From the NCBI GenBank assembly GCA_040388625.1, contig JAZKBK010000003.1:248001-312000 (forward strand): DNA of 64,000 nt, given 5' to 3'. The position numbers and the translations under genes are program-made. Of the stretch, positions 1 through 10,145 are shown in pieces. The stretch is from Gemmatimonadota bacterium (GTDB taxonomy: Bacteria; Gemmatimonadota; Gemmatimonadetes; Gemmatimonadales; Gemmatimonadaceae). The notes under the pieces are model-generated. The model was given only the letters and a program-made list of their open reading frames with translations, was not told the DNA's origin and searched no databases. Every line of letters starts with the position of its first letter. The stretch's first letter is position 1.

Positions 1-767
1 AACGGATCCGACACGAAAGAGTGGCCGAAGAATTCGATTCCATCGGTGCCCGACTCCTCCTCGAATCCCACGCGGTTGGGCGAGGCGACATACACGCCAT
101 TCGCAATCGCGTGCGCGCGCTGCGCCGTACGCCATGCATCCAGCTGCGCCGGCCCGAACTCCGCCTTCTCCGCGGGATGCCAGCCAATCGCCGTAGGATA
201 GAAGATGACGTCGGCACCGAGTAGTGCGGTGATACGTGCGGCCTCCGGATACCACTGATCCCAGCAGATCAGGACGCCGACATCGGCATAGCGCGTCTTC
301 CAGACTCGAAAGCCGCTAGCCCCCGGGTGTTCTTCCTTCTCGTATGTGCGGTTCGCGTCGCCAGGCGTGAAGTAATACTTCTCGTAGTACAGCGGGTCGT
401 CGGGGATGTGCATTTTGTGATACACACCCAGCAGCGAGCCGTCGGCGTCGATCACCGCAGCCGAGTTGCGATAGAGTCCAGCGGCCTGACGCTCGAAGAT
501 GGGGACGATTATCACGACCTCGAGCTCCCGGGCCAGCTCCTGCATCCGATCCGTTACCGGCCCGGGAATGGGCTCCGCGATGTCGAACCGCTCGCAGCTC
601 TGGCTGGTGCAGAAGTAGTGAGAGTTGAACATCTCCTGCAGGCAGATGATCTGGGCCCCGCGGCCCGCGGCTTCCCGGATCCGGGTCACTGCCCGGTCCA
701 GCGTCTCGGCGGGCGTTGCGGCGACCGCTTCCTGGATGATTCCGACCGTGAAGGGCTCTCTGCGCAT
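1..767 (-). CDS. aguB: N-carbamoylputrescine amidase (C-terminal end missing)
   Basis: Nitrilase-superfamily enzyme that hydrolyses N-carbamoylputrescine to putrescine in the agmatine deiminase route; cytoplasmic. The gene enters from the left edge, so about 255 residues are visible and the stop is missing; the family is usually about 290 residues. The Glu-Lys-Cys triad is visible in LQEMFNSHYF (Glu), YHKMHIPDDP (Lys) and LICWDQWYPE (Cys), and the peptide GVYVASPNRVG near the cut end also fits the family. The start ATG at 767-765 gives MRREPFTVGIIQ, which begins directly at the first strand of the fold. GC is somewhat higher (about 65-70 percent in sampled lines) than in the next genes. Agmatine deiminase (aguA), the usual partner, would lie outside the window. 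Confidence 0.88.
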   Translation of the reverse strand, partial: MRREPFTVGIIQEAVAATPAETLDRAVTRIREAAGRGAQIICLQEMFNSHYFCTSQSCERFDIAEPIPGPVTDRMQELARELEVVIIVPIFERQAAGLYRNSAAVIDADGSLLGVYHKMHIPDDPLYYEKYYFTPGDANRTYEKEEHPGASGFRVWKTRYADVGVLICWDQWYPEAARITALLGADVIFYPTAIGWHPAEKAEFGPAQLDAWRTAQRAHAIANGVYVASPNRVGFEEESGTDGIEFFGHSFVSDP

Positions 768-996
768 AGGCGAAAATTAACCGAATCCCGCTACATACAG
801 GACCGTGGGCGGAGGCCGCTGGCTTCAATCGACGCCGTCGCCTGCCGAAACTCTCTCTAGAGCTGCGTCCCCGTCTGGTGAGATGGTGACACAGTGCTCG
901 TCCATGTCGTCCTTGTAGGGCGGCATCGAGTGGAGCGGCGTCGAGCCGATGGCCTGCCTGGCTGTCTCGGTTGCATTGGTGGCATTGGAGGTTTTG

Positions 997-2109
997 TTGG
1001 ATCGTCGTATCGTCGTCGCGGCTCTTGCCGCGTCCATAAGCACCTTGAGCACCTTGGTCGCCTGCTCCCGTCAGCCTCGGGAGTACCTGCTTGGCGCGGC
1101 CGGTCCCCAGACTGTGGCCTACGGAATCCAGAACCAGCACGGGATCGATCTCGCTGTGGATGAGATCAACCGCGCCGGCGGGATAGACGGTGTGCCGCTA
1201 CGCGTCGTCGCAAGTGACGATCGTGCAAGCGGAGCCGACGCAGCTCGCGTCGCTGGTGAGTTCGTGGCGAACCGGAAGATTCTTGCGGTGATTGGCCACG
1301 CGGGATCCGGTGCCGAGGTATCTGCTGCGCGCGTATACGACGGCGGTCATCTTCCAGCTGTGGCCACGACGCCGTCGTCGCCCGACATAACCGGGATCTC
1401 GCCGTGGGTGTTTCGCATGAGCACCAGCGATTCTGTGAACGGAATAACGCTCGCGCGCTTCGCATCGTCGCTGAGCGACTCGCTGCACCGTCCCGCAAGG
1501 GTCGCCGTTCTGTATCACAACGACTCGTATGGACGCGGGCTGTCCGACGCGTTCCTGCACAGCTTCAAGGGCCAGGTTCTGAGCACAGATCCGATCGGCA
1601 CCGACACGAACCTCGAGCCGTACATCACGTACTTCAAGACACACGCTCCCGACATCGTATTCGTCGCAAGCGATGAGGATCTTGGAATCAAGGTGCTGCG
1701 CGAGGCGCGCAGGCAACACCTGTCGGCCACGTTCCTGGGTGGCGACGGATGGCAGGGTGTGGTGAGTGACCCTGCGTCGGAGGGAGCCTTTGTCGGAACA
1801 CCATTCACCGCGCAGAACAGCAGCGAAGCAACGCAGAGGTTCGCGTCCGCATTTCGCGCCAGGTACGGGATGGTGCCGGACGCACATGCCGCGCTGGCGT
1901 ACGACGCGACACGGCTGATCGCGAGCGCGCTCAGGAGCGGCGCTACCACCAGAACCGAAATTCGCGATTATCTCTCATCGCTGAAGCAATCGACCGCATT
2001 CGCGAGCCTGTCCGGCCCCACCTGGTTTAATGGCACCGATCCAGTTGGAGATACCTTCCGTATGACCCGCATACACGACGGGCTCATGCTTCCTGTGGAG
2101 CGCCGATGA
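997..2109 (+). CDS. Solute-binding lipoprotein, type 1 periplasmic-binding fold (LivJ-like)
   Basis: Extracytoplasmic ligand-binding protein of the branched-chain amino acid/amide ABC-transporter binding family. The N-terminal part carries the family pattern [20 protein letters not shown] and later [13 protein letters not shown] and [15 protein letters not shown] chose the TTG at 997: GGAGG sits five bases upstream (988-991 onward), and translation gives an n-region with Arg-Arg, a short hydrophobic stretch and the lipobox LVAC, an ideal lipoprotein signal. The upstream ATG at 949 would add 16 residues and spoil the signal peptide. Length 370 residues. The stop overlaps the start of a chemoreceptor by four bases, and no permease or ATPase gene is nearby. 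It is therefore likely a ligand sensor for chemotaxis and not a transporter part. Ligand unknown. Confidence 0.82.
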   Translation: MDRRIVVAALAASISTLSTLVACSRQPREYLLGAAGPQTVAYGIQNQHGIDLAVDEINRAGGIDGVPLRVVASDDRASGADAARVAGEFVANRKILAVIGHAGSGAEVSAARVYDGGHLPAVATTPSSPDITGISPWVFRMSTSDSVNGITLARFASSLSDSLHRPARVAVLYHNDSYGRGLSDAFLHSFKGQVLSTDPIGTDTNLEPYITYFKTHAPDIVFVASDEDLGIKVLREARRQHLSATFLGGDGWQGVVSDPASEGAFVGTPFTAQNSSEATQRFASAFRARYGMVPDAHAALAYDATRLIASALRSGATTRTEIRDYLSSLKQSTAFASLSGPTWFNGTDPVGDTFRMTRIHDGLMLPVERR

Positions 2110-3821
2110 GTATCCGCGAACATCTGCGTCTCACGACGATCAGGGATACCCTGCTCGTGGGATTTGCGGCGCTTGTATTCTGCCTGGTAATCGCCGGGAC
2201 TGTCGGATGGATGGCGGTGCGGGCCGGAGCGGGCGACGTTACAGGTGAGCTGCAGAGCGTACTCGCCACGGCGCAGCAGACCTCGGATTATTCGAACATC
2301 GTGACGCGAGAGATCCAGGCCGCGTCCGCCTATCTCGCCAATGGAGATTCCGTATCGCTGCGTGAATTTCGCCAGCTTGGACACTCGGCGCACGGCCTGC
2401 AGCGTCGATTCGGCAGCACGCAACGTGCAACGCCGACCGAAGTTGCAGCGATCGCCGCGGTCGATAACAGACTTGCGGACTTCGAGAACGCCTACGCGCT
2501 CGCGCATCGCCTTCGCGATATGGGACGCACACAGGAAGCCCGCGCGCAGGCCGAGCAGGCGCGCGTCGTGGTTGCCGGTCTTCTCGGGGATCTCACGCGT
2601 TTCGAGGACACCAAGGCCACCGATGTCTCGAACGCGACGAGCCATATCGATTATCTGGCGAAGTGGCGCGCGACAGCGGTACTGGGTGCCGTCGCCATCG
2701 CCGTGTTGCTCGCCATCATGATCGCGATTCGCACCATCCGCGCAATCGCGACGCCACTTCGTGAGTTGTCCAGACACGCTCGCAGCTTCAGCGAAGGCGA
2801 TCTCACGGCCCGCACCGAGACCGCCGGCCTCCCGGGTGAATTTGCGACGGTCGCAATCGCGATGAATCACGCGGCAGATTCGCTGTCGCGCGTCATCGAC
2901 GTCGCGACGCAGACTGCCGACGATGTGACCCACTCGGCGGGTGACCTCGCCAGCGCGTCGCAGCAGATTTCGGACACCGCCAACCAGGTGTCGGAAGCCG
3001 TGACGCAGGTTTCAGCTGGCGCCGAGGCGCAGGTGCGGCAAATCAAGGTAGTGACCCACTCGCTCGACACGATTCGCGACGCGGCTGACAGCGTCGCAGC
3101 CGGCGCCGAGGAAGTACAGGCGCTCGCCGCGTCGATTCACGGTCAGGCAGCCGACAAGCGCACGGAGCTGGAGCGGACTCTCTCGATACTCGTGGACGTT
3201 CGCACGATAGTCCGGCAGGCCGCCGAGGAAGTGCGCGCACTCAATGCGACAGTAGGCGACATCAACAAATTCGTCATCTCTGTCGGACGTATCGCCGATC
3301 AGACGAATTTGCTGTCACTGAACGCCGCGATCGAAGCCGCGCGTGCCGGCGCAGCCGGCCGCGGGTTCGGCGTCGTGGCGGACGAGATTCGCAAGCTTGC
3401 CGATCAGTCACGTGCAGCCGCCGACGATGTCGTCGACCTCACCACTTCCGTTACGAGCCGCGTCAGCCGTACCTACAGCACGATGGAGCGCGGTGAAAAT
3501 CAGGTCGGCGAATTGGAGCGAGTCTCTCGCGACATCGACGACGCGCTCGCATCGATCGCGGCTGCGGCCGAGCGCACTACGCGTGCGGCAGAAGGAGTCG
3601 CGCGCACCGCGGACGACAACGTTCGCGTGGTTCAGCGCGCAACCGACGGCCTTGCCGCCGTCGCACGCACCGCCGAGGGTCATGCCGCAACAGCAATGCA
3701 GGTCAGCGCGTCGACCGAGGAACAGAGCGCCGCATGCGAACAGATGACGACAGCATCGGCCCTGTTGCTGCGCGGAAGCACGCACCTGCGAAACCTGGTC
3801 GGAGAATTGCGCACCGCATAA
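2106..3821 (+). CDS. Methyl-accepting chemotaxis protein
   Basis: Transmembrane chemoreceptor of 571 residues. Visible parts: first membrane segment about residues 16-38; a helical extracytoplasmic domain of about 150 residues resembling four-helix-bundle or CHASE3 sensors; a second membrane segment about 195-212; a HAMP domain about 212-265; and the signalling domain from about 280 to the end. The hairpin tip is unmistakable: [17 protein letters not shown] followed by [19 protein letters not shown] lies five bases before the ATG and the start overlaps the upstream stop (ATGA), so it is translationally coupled to the binding lipoprotein. The C-terminus (VGELRTA) has no CheR-tethering pentapeptide. 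No cheA, cheW or other chemotaxis gene is in the window. The receptor probably reads the liganded lipoprotein; that link is inferred from the coupling. Confidence 0.93.
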   Translation: MSIREHLRLTTIRDTLLVGFAALVFCLVIAGTVGWMAVRAGAGDVTGELQSVLATAQQTSDYSNIVTREIQAASAYLANGDSVSLREFRQLGHSAHGLQRRFGSTQRATPTEVAAIAAVDNRLADFENAYALAHRLRDMGRTQEARAQAEQARVVVAGLLGDLTRFEDTKATDVSNATSHIDYLAKWRATAVLGAVAIAVLLAIMIAIRTIRAIATPLRELSRHARSFSEGDLTARTETAGLPGEFATVAIAMNHAADSLSRVIDVATQTADDVTHSAGDLASASQQISDTANQVSEAVTQVSAGAEAQVRQIKVVTHSLDTIRDAADSVAAGAEEVQALAASIHGQAADKRTELERTLSILVDVRTIVRQAAEEVRALNATVGDINKFVISVGRIADQTNLLSLNAAIEAARAGAAGRGFGVVADEIRKLADQSRAAADDVVDLTTSVTSRVSRTYSTMERGENQVGELERVSRDIDDALASIAAAAERTTRAAEGVARTADDNVRVVQRATDGLAAVARTAEGHAATAMQVSASTEEQSAACEQMTTASALLLRGSTHLRNLVGELRTA

Positions 3822-3913
3822 ACGCCGCGGGCGAAAATCGTACGCCGTTCCGACGATGCGGCATCGGCCGTACACCGCGCCCGATCCATCTGCACCGCAC
3901 CGGAACCGGATGA

Positions 3914-5122
3914 TTACCGGATCAGTCCGAACGCCGCCTCACGTATCGCATCGAACGCCGACGGCCCCTTTCCCGCCGGCCCCGTTCCCGGCGCGAGATC
4001 CGTGTCCGTATTGAACACGGCGATCACGGCTGAGCGATTTGCGGGATTCAGGTACATGAACGACACGAATCCCGCCTGTTCGCCCGTATGACCGATGAAA
4101 GTCGCACCGCCCTTGTGAACCACGAAGAACGACATCCCCATCGCTTCGGTCTCGTCGGCAGTCGCAGGCTTGGTTGGATGGATCGGCCGCCACATTTCTT
4201 CGAGACTCGAGTGCGCGAGGACGATGTCGTAGAGGCGCTGTTTCGCGGAGTCACCGTGTGTCGCGTTGGTCAGGAATCCCATGTATGCGACGAGATCGGC
4301 AAGGGGCGCATTCCAACCGCCATTGGGAATCGTGATCCCGGGATCGAAATCAGTACCGTTGTCCTGCACCAGCTCACGGCCGGTCGAATCACGCAGCAGT
4401 GTGTAATTGTGCGAACGATCCGGCGCCAGATAGTACGGTGTGATTCCGAAATAACTGTGTGTGAGCCCCAGCGGTGAGAGAATATTCTTCTGAACGTAGT
4501 TCTCCCACGGATCACCGGTGACATGCTCGATAATCCGCGCGAGGTAGATGAAGCCGGGATTGGAATAGCTGAACCGCGCGCCCGGCTTGAACAACAGCTC
4601 CTGATATGGCATCATCGCAACCAGCTGATTCCATGTCGTCGGCTCGAACGGCTCCCACGACTTTCCCTGCTTGTACGGCCAGGTCGGATTCTGGAATCCC
4701 GCCGAGTGCGACATCAGCATCCTGATCGTCACGCTGTCCATCGACCCAAATGGATCGTGAACCTGCCGCAGTTCCGGTATGTAGCTGGTGACACGATCGT
4801 CGAGCGACAGCTTGCCGCGATCACGCAGCTGCATGATCGAGATCGCGGTGAGCGTCTTGGTAATCGATCCATAGTGGAAGATCGTATTGTCGTCGATGCG
4901 CTTCTTCGCCACCCTGTCGGCATAGCCGTACTCGTGCCGCGCCACCACGTTCCCATCGCGCATCACCACCAGACTTCCCCCAACTATGCTGTCGCGAGCG
5001 GAACAGCGGTCGAACAGCTGCGTGAACGCATCCCAGCCGGAAGGCAGGGCTGTTCGCTGTGCAGCAAGCGGATGCGTTGCGACGAGCGCAACCAGCCAGA
5101 GCGATCTGCGTAAGAGCATCAT
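3914..5122 (-). CDS. Exported serine hydrolase, beta-lactamase/penicillin-binding family
   Basis: Class C beta-lactamase-like serine hydrolase (Pfam Beta-lactamase family) of 402 residues. A signal peptide is evident (MMLLRRSLWLVALVATHPLAAQ, cleavage near residue 22), so it works outside the inner membrane. The SxxK active-site motif is Ser86-Ile-Thr-Lys89, the second motif is Tyr186-Ser-Asn188, and an HTG triad replaces the third KTG motif near residue 348, typical for esterase or D-aminopeptidase-like members. The exact substrate (beta-lactam, ester or D-peptide) cannot be told. It is convergent with the chemoreceptor and is followed on the same strand by the dehydratase gene 27 bases downstream, which could be co-transcribed. 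Confidence 0.9.
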   Translation of the reverse strand: MMLLRRSLWLVALVATHPLAAQRTALPSGWDAFTQLFDRCSARDSIVGGSLVVMRDGNVVARHEYGYADRVAKKRIDDNTIFHYGSITKTLTAISIMQLRDRGKLSLDDRVTSYIPELRQVHDPFGSMDSVTIRMLMSHSAGFQNPTWPYKQGKSWEPFEPTTWNQLVAMMPYQELLFKPGARFSYSNPGFIYLARIIEHVTGDPWENYVQKNILSPLGLTHSYFGITPYYLAPDRSHNYTLLRDSTGRELVQDNGTDFDPGITIPNGGWNAPLADLVAYMGFLTNATHGDSAKQRLYDIVLAHSSLEEMWRPIHPTKPATADETEAMGMSFFVVHKGGATFIGHTGEQAGFVSFMYLNPANRSAVIAVFNTDTDLAPGTGPAGKGPSAFDAIREAAFGLIR

Positions 5123-5149
5123 TTCACACCAGGAATACCGGTGACTCGC

Positions 5150-6115
5150 CTAATGGGCAAGCACGCGAGCAAAGACGTCGCGATCCACGTTGCCCCCCGA
5201 TAACACCACACCAACTTTACGTCCACGCATCGCCTCGCGCTCCTGCATCAGTGCCGCCAGCGCTGCAGCACCTGCACCTTCTGCAACATTGTGCGTATCG
5301 GTGAAGTACGCGCGCATCGCCTCCTCCACCTCGGCGTCGCTCACCTGCACCACGCGCTCGGCGCCGCGCGTAATGATTGCGAGCGGCTCCGCGAGTGGAG
5401 TGCGACACGCCATTCCATCGGCGATTTCAGTGGTGACTGGGTGCGAGACCACCTCGCCAGCGGAGACCGACAGCGCGTAGGCCGGTGCACCTGTCGAAAC
5501 CACTCCGACGATTCTGGTGGACAGCCCGAGCCCATCCCGCGCCGCTATCATTCCGCAGATCCCGGAGCCGAGCCCGATCGGCACGTAGACCGTATCCATG
5601 TCCGGTGCAGCCCGCAGGAATTCGAGCGCGTAGGTACCGACGCCACTCACCAGATGCGGATGGTACGATGGCAATCTGTGCCAGCCGCGTTCCACGGCGA
5701 TCCGATCAGCCGCCTCGACTGCCGCCTGGAAGTCGTGCCCCTCCTCGACGAGATCGGCGCCCAGCGCTCGCATCGCACTGTTCTTCTCCACGCTGTTCCC
5801 GTGCGGGACCACGACTAGAACCGGAATGTCGTAGCGCCGCGCGGCGAAGGGCACGGACTGGCCATGGTTGCCACGCGTCGCCGTCACGATGCCCGGAACC
5901 CGTTGCGCACCGCGCTGCAGATGATCCATGTACACGATTCCGCCACGAACCTTGAAAGCTCCGACGGGAGTGTGGTTCTCGTGCTTGACGATCACGCGTG
6001 TCCCTGTGCGCTCGGCAAGCAAGGGCCACTCATATTGCGGCGTCGGCGGCATGAGCCCGCGGACGATCTCCGTCGCGGCCTCGAGATCGCTCAGCGATGG
6101 AAGAACGGCTGTCAT
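5150..6115 (-). CDS. PLP-dependent threonine/serine dehydratase family protein
   Basis: Fold-type II PLP enzyme that deaminates a hydroxy-amino acid to a keto acid and ammonia. The PLP-binding lysine lies in GAFKVRGG, the phosphate or substrate loop in [13 protein letters not shown], and the C-terminal glycine-rich motif in VVLSGGNVD. Length 321 residues, matching single-domain catabolic dehydratases without the ACT regulatory domain of IlvA. The open frame extends further upstream, but ATG at 6115 gives the natural start [11 protein letters not shown]; the longer version would run across the start of queC on the other strand. Threonine, serine or 3-hydroxyaspartate are all possible substrates. 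Confidence 0.87.
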   Translation of the reverse strand: MTAVLPSLSDLEAATEIVRGLMPPTPQYEWPLLAERTGTRVIVKHENHTPVGAFKVRGGIVYMDHLQRGAQRVPGIVTATRGNHGQSVPFAARRYDIPVLVVVPHGNSVEKNSAMRALGADLVEEGHDFQAAVEAADRIAVERGWHRLPSYHPHLVSGVGTYALEFLRAAPDMDTVYVPIGLGSGICGMIAARDGLGLSTRIVGVVSTGAPAYALSVSAGEVVSHPVTTEIADGMACRTPLAEPLAIITRGAERVVQVSDAEVEEAMRAYFTDTHNVAEGAGAAALAALMQEREAMRGRKVGVVLSGGNVDRDVFARVLAH

Positions 6116-6218
6116 GCGGTGCAAGATACTCGTTATCGGCGGTCTCGGCGACGACGATGGCCGCCGAAAGCGCACCGCGGCGCGGGCCTGCGGGACACTG
6201 CCTGTTGTAGATTTCACC
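6116..6218. promoter_or_regulatory. Divergent promoter region, dehydratase / queC
   Basis: This 103-base stretch separates two divergent genes and must hold both promoters. I looked for a preQ1 riboswitch in front of queC and saw no convincing pseudoknot or C-rich loop. No clear ribosome-binding site precedes the queC ATG. Confidence 0.4.
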
Positions 6219-6920
6219 ATGTCCCACACACGTCCCGCCGTCGTGCTTTTGAGTGGTGGCCTCGACTCCACAACCGTGCTCGCCATTGCCAGGCGCGACG
6301 GCTATGAGGTCAACGCGCTCTCGTTCAGCTACGGGCAGAGACACGACCGCGAGATCGACGCTGCACGCCGGATAGCGAACAGCTATGGCGTTGCACGTCA
6401 CGAGGTCGTGACCATCGATCTCCGCGTGTTCGGCGGCTCTGCGCTCACATCGGACATCGCAGTACCCAAGGGACGCGACGTGAGCGATGCGACGGACGTG
6501 CCGATCACGTATGTACCGGCTCGCAATACGATTTTTCTCTCGTACGCGCTCGCGTTCGCTGAAGTCACCCACGCGCGAGACATATTCATCGGTGTCAATG
6601 CGGTCGACTATTCCGGCTACCCGGATTGCCGGCCCGAGTACATCCATGCATTCGAGTGCATGGCCAATCTCGCGACCCGCGCCGGTGCCGAAGGCAACAC
6701 GATCGCCATCCGCACACCGCTCATCGATCTGACCAAGGCGCAGATCATCGCGCTCGGCGTGTCGCTCGGCGTGGATTACTCGATGACCACGAGCTGCTAC
6801 GATCCATCCGCCACCGGCGAGGCATGCGGCCAGTGTGATGCGTGCCAGCTCCGCCTGGCTGGATTCAGTGCGGCAGGAGCCACCGATCCCATAGCATACG
6901 CACGCGCAGGGCGCGCTTAG
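6219..6920 (+). CDS. queC: 7-cyano-7-deazaguanine synthase QueC
   Basis: Converts 7-carboxy-7-deazaguanine to preQ0 with ATP and ammonia, for queuosine or other 7-deazaguanine products. The PP-loop SGGLDSTT is at residues 12-19 and the C-terminal zinc-binding cysteines appear as CYDP, then EACGQCDAC. Length 233 residues, normal for the family. The start at 6219 ([14 protein letters not shown]) is preferred to upstream in-frame ATGs, which would read back through the divergent gene. queE follows after four bases, so the two form an operon. No queD, queF or tgt is in the window, so the final product cannot be deduced here. Confidence 0.96.
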   Translation: MSHTRPAVVLLSGGLDSTTVLAIARRDGYEVNALSFSYGQRHDREIDAARRIANSYGVARHEVVTIDLRVFGGSALTSDIAVPKGRDVSDATDVPITYVPARNTIFLSYALAFAEVTHARDIFIGVNAVDYSGYPDCRPEYIHAFECMANLATRAGAEGNTIAIRTPLIDLTKAQIIALGVSLGVDYSMTTSCYDPSATGEACGQCDACQLRLAGFSAAGATDPIAYARAGRA

Positions 6921-6924
6921 CGCG

Positions 6925-7563
6925 ATGGCGTACACAGTCAAGGAAATCTTCTACACGCTGCAAGGGGAAGGAGCAAACACCGGCCGCGCGGCAGTGTTCT
7001 GCCGTTTTTCAGGGTGCAACCTGTGGACGGGTCGCGAGAGCGACCGCGCGAGTGCCGTCTGTACGTTCTGTGACACTGATTTCGTCGGTGTTGGCCCTGA
7101 CGGCGGGAAGTTCGCGGATGCTGAAGCACTCGCGAGTGCGGTGGAGTCGGCCTGGAGACCGACCACGGACGACGGTGCTGAACGGTTCGTGGTGTGCACG
7201 GGTGGTGAGCCGTTATTGCAGCTCGACGGGCCGGCGGTGGAGGCACTGCATCGCCGTGGCTTTCGCGTTGCTGTCGAAACGAATGGAACGCAGCCTGCAA
7301 TAGCCGGCCTCGACTGGATCTCTGTGAGCCCCAAATCAGACGCAGCGCTCGCGATCACGACTGGTGACGAGCTCAAGCTGGTCTATCCGCAGGAGCGCGC
7401 ACTTCCGGAGCATTTCGCAAATCTCCAGTTCACGCACTTCTACCTTCAGCCCATGGATGGACCGGCGCTTGAACAGGCAACCCGAGCAGCAATCCAGTAT
7501 TGCCTCGATCATCCGAAGTGGCGGCTATCGGTGCAGACGCACAAGGTGGCCGGAATCCGCTGA
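6925..7563 (+). CDS. queE: 7-carboxy-7-deazaguanine synthase QueE (radical SAM)
   Basis: Radical-SAM enzyme that contracts 6-carboxy-tetrahydropterin to 7-carboxy-7-deazaguanine, the step before QueC. The N-terminus EIFYTLQGEGANTGRAAVF is characteristic. The cluster cysteines have the long QueE spacing: one in SGCNLW, then after 14 residues CTFC, i.e. CX14CX2C in place of the usual CX3CX2C. CTGGEP is the GGE motif that contacts SAM, and SVSPKSDAAL fits the substrate-binding part. Length 212 residues, complete. It sits four bases after queC. Confidence 0.95.
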   Translation: MAYTVKEIFYTLQGEGANTGRAAVFCRFSGCNLWTGRESDRASAVCTFCDTDFVGVGPDGGKFADAEALASAVESAWRPTTDDGAERFVVCTGGEPLLQLDGPAVEALHRRGFRVAVETNGTQPAIAGLDWISVSPKSDAALAITTGDELKLVYPQERALPEHFANLQFTHFYLQPMDGPALEQATRAAIQYCLDHPKWRLSVQTHKVAGIR

Positions 7564-7670
7564 CATTGCGACCGTATCGGCTTTGCACCCGCTGTTGCGG
7601 AGGGGCTGTCATATGCGTCGTAAAGTCGATGAGCACGACGATGGCTACCACACCAGACGCGGGCTGACGC

Positions 7671-9449
7671 TTGTCCGATGAATGGAACGCGATTCACGGC
7701 GACGGCCGGGATGTCGCGGGACAGGATCGGACCTACGAAGCCGTGCTGGCCAGCGAGGCGCGCTTCCGAGCCGTCTTTGAGCACTCCGCCGTCGGCATCG
7801 CACTCATCGATACCGATGGCCGGATCATCGCCACGAATGCTGCCATGCAGCAGTTCCTTGGCTACTCCAGCGAAGAGCTGCTGAACCGTCACCTGTACCA
7901 GCTCGTTCCCGACGATGACGCCAACGGTCTCGCCGCAGCGATGGCGGCGATCTCGAGCGGCGCAAGTCCGGAGCTCGCGACCGAGCAGCGCTATACTCGC
8001 CGCGATGGCGAGATCGTATGGGCCGCGTTGACGATGTCGCGCGCACACAGCGCAACCAGCGGCAAGTCGCTCGGCGTCATCGCCATGGTGCAGGACATAC
8101 GCACACGCAAATCGCTCGAAGAACGACTCACACATCAGGCATCACACGATCCACTCACGGACCTCCCGAATCGCACGCTGTTCAGGCAGCGAGTCGAGAT
8201 GGCACTGCAACGCGCAGCTCGCCGTGATCGCGTGGTGGTGATGTTTCTCGATGTCGACAACTTCAAGGCGGTGAACGACAGCGCTGGGCACAGTGCGGGC
8301 GACCAGCTGCTCGTCGTCGCAGCAGCCCGCTTGCTCAACGCGACGCGCGGCTCGGATACCGTCGCGCGCTTCGGAGGCGACGAGTTCGCTATCCTCCTCG
8401 AGAATGTGCGCGACGACGAGGAGGCGAGGATCGTTGCCGATCGCATCACACGCGCCATGCGACAGCCGATCCCGATCGGAAACGAGATGGTGACCGTCGG
8501 AATCAGCACAGGCATCGCGCGGCCACACTCGGACAGCGACGGCGCCGATGAGGTGCTCCGCAATGCCGACGTGGCGATGTACTCCGCCAAGGGATCGGGC
8601 AAGAACCGCTACCAGTTCTTCGAGCCTTCGATGCACACGGCCGTGGTCGACAGGATCGGTCTCGAGACCGACCTGCGCCACGCAGTGGCGGTACCAGCGT
8701 CGGAATTCGTGCTGCACTATCAGCCGCTCGTCCAGCTCGATACCGACACCGTCGTCGGCGTCGAAGCTCTCGTGCGCTGGAATCACCCTCGCCGCGGCGA
8801 ATTGCAGCCCGCTGATTTCATCACGGTAGCCGAGGAAACTGGTCTCATCGTTCCGCTTGGCCGATGGGTGCTTCATGAAGCCTGCACTCAGGCCTTCGCC
8901 TGGTGGCACGGCTTGCCGGATGAACATCGCATGAGCGTCGCCGTAAACGTCTCCGGGAAGCAGATCCAGGACGCGACCTTCGTTTCCGACGTCGCGGCTG
9001 CTCTCGCCGACTCCGGACTTCCGCCGGAGCGACTGGTCCTCGAGATCACGGAAACCGTCATCATGCACCGTACCGAGATGATGGTCCAGCGGCTGCAGGA
9101 GCTGAAGGAGCTCGGAGTTCATCTCGCAATCGATGACTTCGGCACGGGCTATTCATCGCTCAGCTATCTGCAGCAGTTCCCGATCGACATCATCAAGATC
9201 GACAAGGCCTTCATCGAAGGGATGGAGCGTGACGCGGCCGGCGCTGCCCTCACCCGCACGATCATCGGACTCGGCGGGACGCTCGGCCTTTCGACCATCG
9301 CCGAGGGAATCGAGCATGCGTCGCAGCGCGTGACGCTCGAGGATCTGGGCTGCGTCATGGGCCAGGGTTTCCTGTTCGCGCGGCCATCCATAGCGGCCGG
9401 CGTAGGCGAGAACGTCAGCAAGCCAAACAAGGCTCCAGAGAAGAAGTGA
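7671..9449 (+). CDS. PAS-GGDEF-EAL cyclic di-GMP signalling protein
   Basis: Cytoplasmic protein of 592 residues with a PAS domain (about 25-145), a GGDEF domain (about 155-320) and an EAL domain (about 335-585). GGDEF is intact at residues 235-239, and an inhibitory-site RGSD lies five residues upstream, so the cyclase half looks active and feedback-controlled. The EAL half keeps VEALVRW, VAVNVS, LEITET, IDDFGTGYSS, IKIDKAF, AEGIE and MGQGFLF, the residues needed for metal binding and c-di-GMP hydrolysis. Either activity may dominate. The frame is closed upstream by TGA at 7665, so the TTG at 7671 is the first possible start; there is no good ribosome-binding site. No transmembrane segment is visible. 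Confidence 0.94.
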   Translation: MSDEWNAIHGDGRDVAGQDRTYEAVLASEARFRAVFEHSAVGIALIDTDGRIIATNAAMQQFLGYSSEELLNRHLYQLVPDDDANGLAAAMAAISSGASPELATEQRYTRRDGEIVWAALTMSRAHSATSGKSLGVIAMVQDIRTRKSLEERLTHQASHDPLTDLPNRTLFRQRVEMALQRAARRDRVVVMFLDVDNFKAVNDSAGHSAGDQLLVVAAARLLNATRGSDTVARFGGDEFAILLENVRDDEEARIVADRITRAMRQPIPIGNEMVTVGISTGIARPHSDSDGADEVLRNADVAMYSAKGSGKNRYQFFEPSMHTAVVDRIGLETDLRHAVAVPASEFVLHYQPLVQLDTDTVVGVEALVRWNHPRRGELQPADFITVAEETGLIVPLGRWVLHEACTQAFAWWHGLPDEHRMSVAVNVSGKQIQDATFVSDVAAALADSGLPPERLVLEITETVIMHRTEMMVQRLQELKELGVHLAIDDFGTGYSSLSYLQQFPIDIIKIDKAFIEGMERDAAGAALTRTIIGLGGTLGLSTIAEGIEHASQRVTLEDLGCVMGQGFLFARPSIAAGVGENVSKPNKAPEKK

Positions 9450-9492
9450 TCGCCCGCTAAGTTTAGGGAGCGTACAACACACTACCTCCGGA

Positions 9493-9615
9493 ATGCCGAT
9501 CCATCTGGCAAAAGGCCTCACCCTCGCACTGGCGTTGCTCGCGCCCGTTGTCACCACACTCTTCTTTCACAGACGATCACTTGCTGCAGCCCGGCGACAG
9601 GGTCAGGTGCAATAG
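9493..9615 (+). CDS. Small single-pass membrane protein, 40 residues
   Basis: A short frame from ATG 9493 to TAG 9615. Residues 9-25 form one hydrophobic segment (LTLALALLAPVVTTLFF) followed by a basic tail (HRRSLAAARRQ), which would place the tail in the cytoplasm. The stop TAG shares its last base with the GTG start of the next gene (TAGTG), the arrangement expected for translational coupling. I recognise no family. It could also be an unexpressed leader frame. Confidence 0.4.
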   Translation: MPIHLAKGLTLALALLAPVVTTLFFHRRSLAAARRQGQVQ

Positions 9616-10145
9616 TGTACGCTGGTCACATCGGCTTTGGGCTTGGTGCGTACTCGTTCCGGAAGACGCTCCCTCTGTGGCTCGTGCTCGTCGCGGCGCA
9701 GATCCCGGATTGGCTCGACGCCGGATACTGTGTCGCGGACATCAGTCGCGGTCCCAACGGCATGTACACACACGGATTCATTCCCGTTGGAGCTGCTGCG
9801 ATCGTCTTTGGGTTGCTTGCATATGCAATCACTCGCGACGTGACCGGCATGTTGATCGTGGCACTGGTGGTCGTGTCGCACTGGGGTCTGGACTATTTTA
9901 CCGGGATCAAGCCGACGTGGCCGGGCGGACCGACCGTGGGTATGAATCTCTATGCGCGGCCGTTGGTCGACTTCGCGCTGGAGTCGGCGACGATTCTCGC
10001 GGGATGGCTGCTGTATCGTCGTACGCTTCCGAAGTCGGTAAGAAATCACGGTTGGACATACGCCACACTGCTGATGCTGTGCACACTGCAAGTGCTCGCA
10101 GGCGCAGCATTCGCCCTCAGTCTTGGAGGTCACACAAAATGCTGA
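9615..10145 (+). CDS. Membrane-bound metal-dependent hydrolase-like protein (YdjM/DUF457-like)
   Basis: Integral membrane protein of 176 residues with about four hydrophobic segments. Conserved polar residues sit at membrane edges: GHIGFGLGAY, IPDWLD, RGPNGMYTHGF and SHWGLDYF. This His/Asp pattern is that of the YdjM/DUF457 group, often annotated as membrane-bound metal-dependent hydrolases. The start is GTG at 9615, overlapping the preceding 40-residue frame by one base. Its 3' end overlaps the following 90-residue gene by seven bases, so three genes appear to be one unit. The activity is not established for the family. Confidence 0.62.
   Translation: MYAGHIGFGLGAYSFRKTLPLWLVLVAAQIPDWLDAGYCVADISRGPNGMYTHGFIPVGAAAIVFGLLAYAITRDVTGMLIVALVVVSHWGLDYFTGIKPTWPGGPTVGMNLYARPLVDFALESATILAGWLLYRRTLPKSVRNHGWTYATLLMLCTLQVLAGAAFALSLGGHTKC

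Noticed and set aside
825-1052. A 75-residue minus-strand frame upstream of the amidase gene
   Set aside because: It overlaps the start of the binding-lipoprotein gene, has no ribosome-binding site and low-complexity Asn/Ala/Thr composition.
6116-6218. PreQ1 riboswitch in front of queC
   Set aside because: No hairpin with the expected A-rich tail or pseudoknot could be drawn in the 103-base gap.
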